Source: Protea cynaroides (taxonomy: Eukaryota; Streptophyta; Magnoliopsida; Proteales; Proteaceae). From it: a DNA stretch of 64,000 bases. Position numbers and translations under genes: made by a program. Location of the stretch: assembly GCA_028583415.1 (NCBI GenBank), contig CM053267.1, positions 40,777,834 to 40,841,833 on the forward strand, in the 5' to 3' direction. Position 1 is the stretch's first letter. Each line of letters opens with the position of its first letter. This document shows positions 52,405-61,172 of the stretch, piece after piece. The notes beneath the pieces are model-generated. The model was not told where the DNA came from, made no database searches, and saw only the letters and a list, made by a program, of their open reading frames with translations.

Positions 52405-54119
52405 GTAAGTATCAACTTTCAACTGGCTGGATCTATGCTTTTACCTATATATTATTAAGAGAAAGAAAAATCAAAGTGGATTTATGCTCCCTGGTATAAA
52501 TGCCTAAAATTTGTGAGGATCAGCAGATGCTTAGCATGAGGAGATGAGGTATACAAGCATGCTACAAAAATGATACAATCCACTAGCTTCTGAAGCAGAA
52601 AATGTGCAACAAAGCTTGAGAATAAAAAGTCATCCTGAGAAATAAGGGTCCTAAGATAGCAAATTCCTAGCTGATACTGTTTGGCAAGTTCATCTGCTAG
52701 GAAAGATGCTAGATGCTGGACCAACCCAACAGAATGGAAACTTTGAGGAGTCTGATGGAATTGCCATAATTGATGATTTTGTAGGCAATGGCAGCACCAG
52801 CACTACCAGAGGCTGCTGTCTTGCTTCACCCATAAGAAGTACCATCCTTATTTCCAACCTTCTGGTTGAACTTTCATCATTGTATCAATTTTATAATTTT
52901 CCATGATCAAGCTTCAGGGTAGGTATTTTATGCAATGGATTTGGTATGTAGGATGTGACAATTATGAATTTGTTTTCTTGTGGTTTGACATAATAAAAAG
53001 CATTCTGTCATTGGAATTTCCTATACACAAAGTTCAGGGGCTTTTTATGAGATATTTTCAGTGAACTGCTTAATGAGGTAACCTCGGGTGCCTTCCATGC
53101 AGATTGTGTGATCTTCAGTAGACCAAAGAAGTAACCTATAGAATTATAGGTTCATGGTTGATTAGAGGTCATGATGATTTAGCCATCTAAAAGAATTGGC
53201 AGGGGAGTGGAAAGGCAGTGTATGAGCAAAGACTGATCATTGAGAGTCTATGAGGTGTTTAAATGGGGAACATTTATCGCCCTTTTAGTGTTGAATACAT
53301 GGGTTGCTGAGATTCACGAGGCACCAAATGTCTAAAATGGCAGGTATCTGTGAATTAGACAAATTGGGCTGAATCTGAAAGAGTTGATAAGGAGTCAGAG
53401 CTGGACATGACTGAGTGAATATTTTTTACCGCGCAGATTTGAGATTGATGATATATGATATCCCCTTTTCCAGTCGGGTATTTTCTGATTATGGCTTCGA
53501 TGGTGGTGTAAGTCAATAATCTTGGAGAGGGGATAACTAATGATGCTGATTAGATTAAAACCTATAGGTAATGGACCGAACTAATATGAAGGGTGGGTAA
53601 TTTGGTTTGTTTTTCTGTCTCAAAAAGTACCAACAGTGTAGAGTTGAAATTGAGAAACAGAGTCAATAGTTCTCAATGGCTTTTACATTGTAAAATTAAA
53701 ATGAAACCTGATGACTCTTAACTTCATTATAGTAGTTTACTTTGATTTTTCTCCCTCTTTCTTTCTTTAGCCTTTTTCTCTTCCCCCTTTTTTCTTTTAT
53801 TTAAAGGATTGAAGATGTAAGGGGGTACCAGAGGCTATGTTCTTTGGATCCTGACAAGGTAGAGTTGGCTTCTGGTGTCTTATGGAGTTGAGGGATGTTA
53901 CTTGGTTTTATGTTTCTGTTGGTTTTCTTTAGGCACCTTACTTTTTAATGTTGTACTATTGTTGCCTAAAAAAAAATAGAGAAGTTAATATTTCATCACA
54001 AGTCCAACTATATAAAAAGAAAAATCTATAAATCTCTATTAAATATGGACCTTCAAAGGTTCAGTTATTGGACATTTTTTTAGTATCAAGAAACAGAAAT
54101 AGAGTATAGTTGATGGGAT
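52405..54119. other. Intron of the bZIP relic, left of the LTR
   Basis: Nothing recognised with confidence. Confidence 0.4.
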
Positions 54120-55739
54120 TGTCAGTACCCAATCAGGATTTCTCTCTCTCTCGTTACGTCATCGTGCGTGATGGGAGAGGGGCATTGTTGTCATTTTAGG
54201 TTTAATAAAAATAAAAATAATTTTTTTTTTCAAAAAATAAATTTAAAAAAAAAAAGAAAAAAAAAAAAAGCTAAATCTCTAAATTCCTAAATCAGGGGAG
54301 GAAGAAGAGAGAGAAGAGAGGAGACGCAGAGAGAGGGAGAGACGGTGAGAAGGTTTGTTGTAGGGGAAGAGAGGGAGGTCGACACCTCATCTCTTCTCCC
54401 TGAAATCCCTCCCCCAAAAACCGCCGACTGTCTCTCCAGCTCACCTCCCAGCCGTAGCCTCTACCCGATGGTCCTCTCTCCCATCGACAACACATTACCC
54501 AGCCTACCTGCCCAGCTGCTTGATCAATCTCCCATCAACACTCATTGCCCAAGGATATTGCCAAAGAAGGGATAAAAGACCAGAGATCAGAATCGAGAAG
54601 AAAAGGAAAAAAAATCGAGAGTGAGATGCTACGGCTGAGTGTGTGTGGTTGCAGAGAAAATTTGAGAGAAAAGAGTAGGAAAAGGCTCTTATTTCGGAAT
54701 CAGGGATGTAGAAACTTTGAGAGAGGGAGAATGCCAGCCTAATCAGGGAGAGTGAGAGAACACTTTCCTAAAGTGTGTGTTTTCTTCAAGGGACTGAGAA
54801 AAAATCAATGGAGAGTGCAATGAGGCAGTGTGCATCGGTTGGGTTTGAGAGAGAGAGAGAGTGAGTGAGAGAGGGATCTGCGGGTTGAGAAAGTTTCCGA
54901 ATCAAAGTGGGGTGGGAGGTTTTCTCTAAGCTGAACATGGGGGATTAAAGAGGGTTTGAAGTTCTGTCGGCTAGTCACAGAGGAAGGGAGAACGACGACG
55001 GCGGCAGCATAAAGAAGAAGGCGAGAGTAAGAGATTGAGGCCGCGGCTGGGGTCTATTCGGGAGGGGAAAACCATCGGTTGAGGTCGGTGAAAGGAGATC
55101 GGAGCAACAGAGAAGAAAGGCCAGGGAAGGGATTGCGGTTTCAATTGGTTGCAGCAGAGAGGAGAAACCAGATAAAAAAATCAGGTATCTTCATTTGTTC
55201 CTCTGTCATTTGTTTATTTTTCTTGTTTGCTTCATCTATTTAGTTTAACTTTCTTTTAGATTTTTTTTGTTAGTTCTGTGTTTTTTCTTTGGTTGATCTT
55301 ATCGTTTCTCACCTTGACTGTTTCTTTGTTTTATTATAATGTTTATTTCTATGATCAGTATGTTTATGTTATCTCATTGCTTACTCTGTTTCTTTGATTT
55401 TATTTTTTGTTTCCTGTCTGCTTATGTCGGAGATCACTGTAGTTAGGATGCATAGGTTTCCTTTCCATCTTTTGTTTTGTTTGTTCATATGGTTGATTTC
55501 TCTCTCTCTCCCTGTTTGTTTAAAGTTGAGTTTTCGGCCAAGTGGTCTCCTGTTGTTTTCTTCTCATTTAGAAGTGCATATTCATACTGGGTTGCTGTCC
55601 TTTTTTTTTTTTTTTTTTTTTTTCCTTATTATGATTATTGCTTTATATGAATCGGACCATGTCTTTGCTTAATAGGAGTTTCTTCTCTCCCCTCTTTGTA
55701 TTTCTCGTGACATGATGACAACTTAATAGGTCTAGGCTA

Positions 55740-56510
55740 GGAATAGGTTTTGGTTTACTACATGATTTGATAATTTGAATGTAGATTGGTCTCACCTGGT
55801 TCGGTGGGCTCCTATTAGATTGGCATTTACTTTATATATGGGTTGACCTGGTTTGGTTGATGTCAGAACTGGTTCTGTTAAAGATGGATTTAAATTAGTT
55901 TAAGGTTGGTCTAGCCTGGTCCCAGTGGGGTTTGGTTTGGACATTCTACTGTTTGGTTCATTTCATGGTTTGGCCTAGCTGGGTTTAGGTATAAAAATAA
56001 GGCTGGTCCAAGTTTCGTAGGTGGTCTGGTTTGGCTTGGGAAGGTTGACTCTGGTATGAGTCAAGTTCCTATTGGCTTAGGTTTACGGTAAGTTCTTGAT
56101 CTTACCTGGTTGGTTTTGGTTCATCTGTTTTAGTTTCGTTTAGTTCTTGGCAGGTTTATTTTGGTCAGTTCTGGTCCAGGGTTTGGTTTGGATTGGTCCT
56201 AGGTTGGTTCGGGTCAGTTTGGGTTTAGGTCTATAAGATTGGTCTGTTCTGTATAGGTTGGTCTGGTTAAAGTGTTGTTCAGGTCCATTGAGGCTAGCCC
56301 ACTTAGGTTGGGCTTTTGTTTGGGTTTAGCTTAAATTTTGATTCGGTTGGGTTTTTGTTTAGCTGGTTAAATCTGGTGCAGGTCAGGCCAGGGTTTAAGT
56401 TTATTGAGGTTAGGCATGGGTCTGAGTTTGTATGGCTTAGGGTGGGCTTGTAAGTTTATGTGGTTGAGGTTAAGTCTAGGTTCAGTTAGTGGTGAAGTTT
56501 GCTTGGTTTA
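55740..56510. repeat. GGTTTGG/GGTCTGG-rich low-complexity region
   Basis: About 770 bp of strand-biased T/G-rich DNA built from short degenerate words (ggtttgg, ggttgg, ggtctgg, ggttagg). No reading frame persists. Confidence 0.75.
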
Positions 56511-57326
56511 TTTCTACCTTTCTTTCCTTTCGTTTACAATAGAATAGGCTTAATTAGTTTAGCACTAATGGGCCTTCTCTTTTGTCATGGTTATGATGGA
56601 GAACAACATGATAATGTAGATGAAATTTTCCTTGTTTAAGTGTAACCTCTGTCGTTGCCTTTCTGTTGCAATCTCAATACAAGCTTGCGGTCCCCATAGA
56701 GATGATCTTTGTGTGTTTGGTTTGGTGCTGATTTCAGCTTATTGTTTGCATGCTTATCATGTCGTATTTAAATGAGTTTCCAAGAATAGAATTTGCTTTC
56801 ATGTTTAGATTTAATTTGTTGTGTAGCCCCTATGATCAATGTACATATTGTTTTAATTCCACACATACCCCCACCCTCAAATGATGTATCCCCATTTGAA
56901 TATCCAATTCGTAATAGATGTATGTTAGGGTACTTCCTTCCCGCGATGTGATTGGCTAGGGGACTCTAAAGAGTCCGGCCCATTGTGGGCTCATTTAGAA
57001 TGAGCCCACCCAACCCTAGGATTGGATCCAAGAGTGTGGAATCGTTGTATCTATAAAGTATTAATAAAAAATGCGTGATTGGGTAGATGTATGCATAGAA
57101 TTGGTGGCCCGAAGAACGATCCACCTGGGTATCCCAAATGTGGGATATGAGTGAGATATTAGTGAACCCCGTGTGTGGGGAGCTGAGGCATTTGGTCTTT
57201 CTTGAGTGCTGCCGCGCGTGCCCATGGCTCGTCAATCCATGGGAATTACGCTTGACCTGATTCTCGAGAGACAGAGTTCTCGACAGATACGTAGGCTGCG
57301 GGGGAGTTTGGTCGCTCCACGCTCGG

Positions 57327-57835
57327 TCAAATTGAGGTAAGTTCCATGTATTATGGGATTACCTCAGTGAAGGGATTTCCCTGTAGAAGGGAATACCTCT
57401 ACACCGAGATGTGTTCCACCATTGTGGGAGCATCTCATCCTTCGCATGTGTTCTAATATTTTGGGTGCATCATTTTCACACACACACACACACTCAAATT
57501 GAGGTAAGTTCCATGTATTATGGGATTAACTCAGCGAAGGAATTTTCTTGTGGAAGGGAATACCTCTACACCGAGATGTGTTCCATTATTGTGGGAGCAT
57601 CTCATCCTTTGGATGTGTCCCAATATTTTGGGAGCATCATTTTCACACATACACACACACACTCAAATTGAGGTAAGTTCCATATTGTATGGGATTACCT
57701 CATCGCGGGGGCTCCTTATGGTAGGAGTGCCTCTACATACTGAGATGGGTCCCACTATTGTGGGGACATCTCTCGTTCTTGGGATGCGTTCTAATATTTT
57801 GGGAGTGTCCCTCTTCTTGCACACACCTGGTACGT
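57327..57835 (+). repeat. Three tandem units of about 168 bp with (CA)n spacers
   Basis: tcaaattgaggtaagttcca starts at 57327, 57494 and 57663. Units one and two end in a CA dinucleotide tract (about 57478-57493, 57646-57661). The third unit is more diverged. Confidence 0.9.
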
Positions 57836-58480
57836 ACACACCCGCCCGAACTACGTTTGACTTGATTCTCGTCACACAGGGATACGTAGGTGGTGTGAGA
57901 TTTTCCTATACCTCGGTCATATGTTTTATATCATTTTTTCCTTTCTTTGGATGCATGATTAGGCCATTAAATTCTTTAATTCATTTTGTGATTATTAATT
58001 TCTTGTTTAATTTGTTTAATTTCAGCTTATGCCATGCATAATTAGTAAAGAATTAGAGATCAATTTAGGATTCCCCTTTCTACCTTGTATTTTATTTAGA
58101 TAGCCCCAAGTGTTCATAAACTGCAGGAAATGATAGGATTTAGGGAGACCGGTTCAACCGGGCGAGTTGGCTTCCTAACACCTTTCCAACTCGTAATTTG
58201 GCACTTACCCGCCTTTGGCGAGACGAGATAGTTATTCCATTTGCGCGAGTCATTAATGTCCTTCCATTGAGGGACATCATTTATAGGTTCTAGACCTTAT
58301 CTAGGTGGCGACTCCAGTCTTCTTATCTTCCACTGGCATGAGTGGATGGGATCCGAAGGTAAAAACTTTCCAGATCCCAGTTTGAGTGTAATGAGGGTAG
58401 ACAACTTTAACTACATGCTAATTCAAATTTAAAATTGAGGATTTAAATTTTCAAAAGATTTCCCTGGTCCTTACAGGGAT

Positions 58481-58907
58481 ATTCCCTCTTTGTACATCTG
58501 TTGTGAATTGAGTCATTTGGAATCTGGTTATCAGACCTTTGGATGTTTGTCGCCTCCTTGATGGCTGATGACCCAAGAATAGACTACCTTGTGTTAGTCA
58601 CTTGGTCACCTTTCATTGTTGAAAGGATATAACCCTCAGTCTTCTACTCTAGTACATAATCTGAATAAATTAGTTATTCTTTGTTCTTTCAGTGGTTGGT
58701 CTAGAAACTAACTACAACAACAGGTCCAACCTGGTTGAAGGCAGTGGTTGGTATGGGCTATCTCTTGTTGTTTATTTTGTGTTTATGTAGATTTTTAATT
58801 TTTCTTACAAACTTGTGATTCATAAATTAATCATCTGAAAGACACACACATATGACTGTGGTATTATTTAGCTTACTGGTGCTTTATGTGAAACTTTATC
58901 TCTCAGT
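58481..58907. other. Intron of the bZIP relic, right of the LTR
   Basis: Nothing recognised. Confidence 0.4.
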
Positions 58908-59389
58908 TTGGCTGGGGAAGAGATCTGAACTTGCTTTCTTGACTGCGGAGAACAAAGAACTCAAACTGAGGTTTCTGGATATTTAGCAACAAGCAGGGCT
59001 ACGAGATGGAATATATAGTGGAGAATGATGTTCTCTATCATTTGCTGAGTTTTCTTTCCTTCTTCTCTTCTCTTCTTCTTCTTCTTCTTCTTCATCCTTT
59101 TTTTTTTTTTTTTCCAGGACTCTTTCTAGTTTGTCTTTGTCTTCTTTTTACTGCAAACAAATGCATTGGGTGTAATGCTGAGAATTAAAACTGAAACATA
59201 TTTGTTTGGTGCATATCAGCTCTGAATGAAGCCTTGAGGGAAGAAGTACAGTGGGCTACTTGCCAAGTCCCAGTTGTCAATGGAAGTCCTTCACCCAAGG
59301 ATTGCCACCCCCATTCTTCTCTACCAGCCCTTGAGCCATTTTGGCAACCTAAATGTCCTTTTTATGACAACTTGGTGGTTACAAGTTAG

Positions 59390-60953
59390 AAGGTAAATTG
59401 TTGTTTGTTGTTTTTGTATATAATTTATATGTTATGGACTTGTATTGTTGGTGCAGATAAGGTGTCCAAGTGTTAGTTTCAGGCAAATTCCCATTACATG
59501 TGGAGTATTCTTGCTAAGGTATGCAGTTTATACCCAAAGGCTACTTAAGGAGATTGTTGACATAGTATCAATAAGTTAGGAGCCAAAGTCCATTCCTAGT
59601 ACTACTGGCTTGATGAGTATTCAAGGAATGATGATTTTTAATGGTGTACTTAATTTTGTATATATCTACCTAATTGTGACTTTGATATTTTATCCGAGAT
59701 GGATTTCCTATGCTTTTTGTTCATTTTTACTCATACCATTTAGATTTTGTAGATTATACATGTGGGTTCCCTCAGTTCTCAGGACTATTCTACTGTGAAT
59801 TTATTTTGTTTAGTTTTCTTTATTTTTTGCTAGTAGAGTTCCTCTTCTGAAATTCTTTGCTTGCTTATTGTTTTTTTGACTCCCAACTCATTGAGTAAGT
59901 TCTCTCTCTGTGCTGAACCATCTTTTCTTGAAAGTTTGTGTGTGGATTTTGAGTTTAATTATTACTTCAATATGACTCGTAATTTTGATAGCATAGTAAG
60001 GTGTTTCTCACCATCTTTCTCATTAAACTTTAGATAACTTGCTTTCCATTTTATATAGCATTTTTTCAATTGCATCTGTTCTAATTCTCTGGCATTTTCC
60101 AGTGGTTGTGGAATGATTCTAATATGAGCCTTTTACTTGTATTGCCAGTAAGGCTAAAGCACTAGGCTTTTCTTCTAGTCCCAACATTTAAATTCATGGA
60201 TGGATGTAATTTTTCTTGGCATGTTCCAAGAAAGTTCGTGTAATGGAGGAAGAAGGTAGAGGTCTTCAAAGATGCAGCTGATGAAGCAGATCAGAAGAAC
60301 TGGAGATGATTGATGAAGGAAATTGATGAGGCAGGGTCTCAATCCATCAAAGTCATAGGCCCAAGAACCAGGGTCACCCCAGAGACCTTGTTCTGGGTAC
60401 ATTGGTGAGATTTAAGCAGCTTAGAGATGGAACCATGTCAGTGAGGTATGATGGAACTTTTCCCTGCTCCTTCACACTGTTGTTGGGCATTGCCCTGTCC
60501 TTGTTAAAATATTGGAAAATGCTATCATAATCTCCTTGGAGTATCATTAGATGCTTCCACACTGACATACATGATTTGTTTCATATAATTTGTTCCCTCG
60601 GAGTATTTCCTACTGAAAGCTTGATACAAATGGAGCATTGGTGCCAGAGTTTTAGCATGGCAATGCAACATCTTCTCCATGAACAATTTGTTGATTGATT
60701 TATACATGTGTGAGTACTTTTCAAAGCTTACAAGAAAGGTGAAAACAAAAAAAGAAAAAAAGAAAAAAAATTTCAGGCCAGGAAATTAAAAATCTCCTCC
60801 ATGAACTGCTGATGTATGTTGCTCCATTTTTACATGGGTGAGTTCTTGAAGTGCAAGAAAGATGAAGAAAACAAAGAAAAATAAAAGATCAAACAAAGCT
60901 AGCGGAAAATTTTTGGCAAACTGTGAGCCTTTTTTTTTTTTTTTTTTTTTAGT
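59390..60953. other. Between bZIP relic and pectate lyase copy 3
   Basis: Probably includes decayed 3' sequence of the bZIP relic and the 3' flank of the minus-strand pectate lyase (T run at 60931-60950). No gene recognised. Confidence 0.4.
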
Positions 60954-61172
60954 TCAGCACAGTTTTCCTCGATTACAGTTGAGAGGACCAGCTTGGGCTG
61001 TTAGTGCAGGCACCATGAACGCCGGAGCAGCTGTGACCCACTCGTAGTGGGCATATTCTGGGGAACACGACCCATATCCAGATTGAACAAAATAAGCTCC
61101 ATTCAAAAATAAATCACCAGAAGACCTCCATTTCCAATTGTCCCACCGTCCTCCTGACATTCTCTTAGTCAC
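60954..61172 (-). CDS. Pectate lyase copy 3, exon 4 with stop
   Basis: VTKRMSGGRWDNWKWRSSGD to the C-terminal cysteine and stop; a ttacag acceptor precedes it. Confidence 0.9.
   Translation of the reverse strand: MTKRMSGGRWDNWKWRSSGDLFLNGAYFVQSGYGSCSPEYAHYEWVTAAPAFMVPALTAQAGPLNCNRGKLC

Larger units (their letters stand above)
54120..58475 (+). mobile_element. Candidate solo LTR of 4356 bp (Ty3/gypsy-like)
   Basis: Begins tgtcagtacccaatc and ends ggtccttaca, with a perfect 5-bp duplication gggat outside (54115-54119, 58476-58480). No protein-coding region is seen inside. It includes GA-rich DNA (54290-55150), a long T-rich and GGTTTGG-rich stretch (55200-56510), a triple tandem repeat (57327-57835) and ctaggtggcgactcc at 58301-58315. 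That last motif resembles the primer-binding site that follows LTRs in Tat/Ogre-type elements, so the true LTR end could be near 58303, making the remainder leader sequence. Confidence 0.6.
52280..59389 (+). pseudogene. bZIP transcription factor relic (VIP1/RF2a-like group), three exons
   Basis: Exon at 52280-52404 encodes the basic region and start of the leucine zipper (NRQSAVRSKERK, LELERKVQILQ, ATTLSAQVTML). A one-base deletion in the basic region breaks the frame before NRQSA. The next exon (about 58908-59008) has RDLNLL, a frameshift, LTAENKELKLR, a TAG and LRD; its donor is mutated (gaatat instead of a GT). The last exon (59220-59389) reads ALNEALREEVQ then an unrelated short tail. Intact members bind DNA as dimers through these segments. 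The 5' part with the activation domain is absent and a 4.4-kb LTR sits in the first intron. All breaks together make this a pseudogene. Confidence 0.8.

Noticed and set aside
57520..58041. 173-codon plus-strand frame
   Set aside because: It reads through the triple tandem repeat and repeats its own peptide; no independent support.
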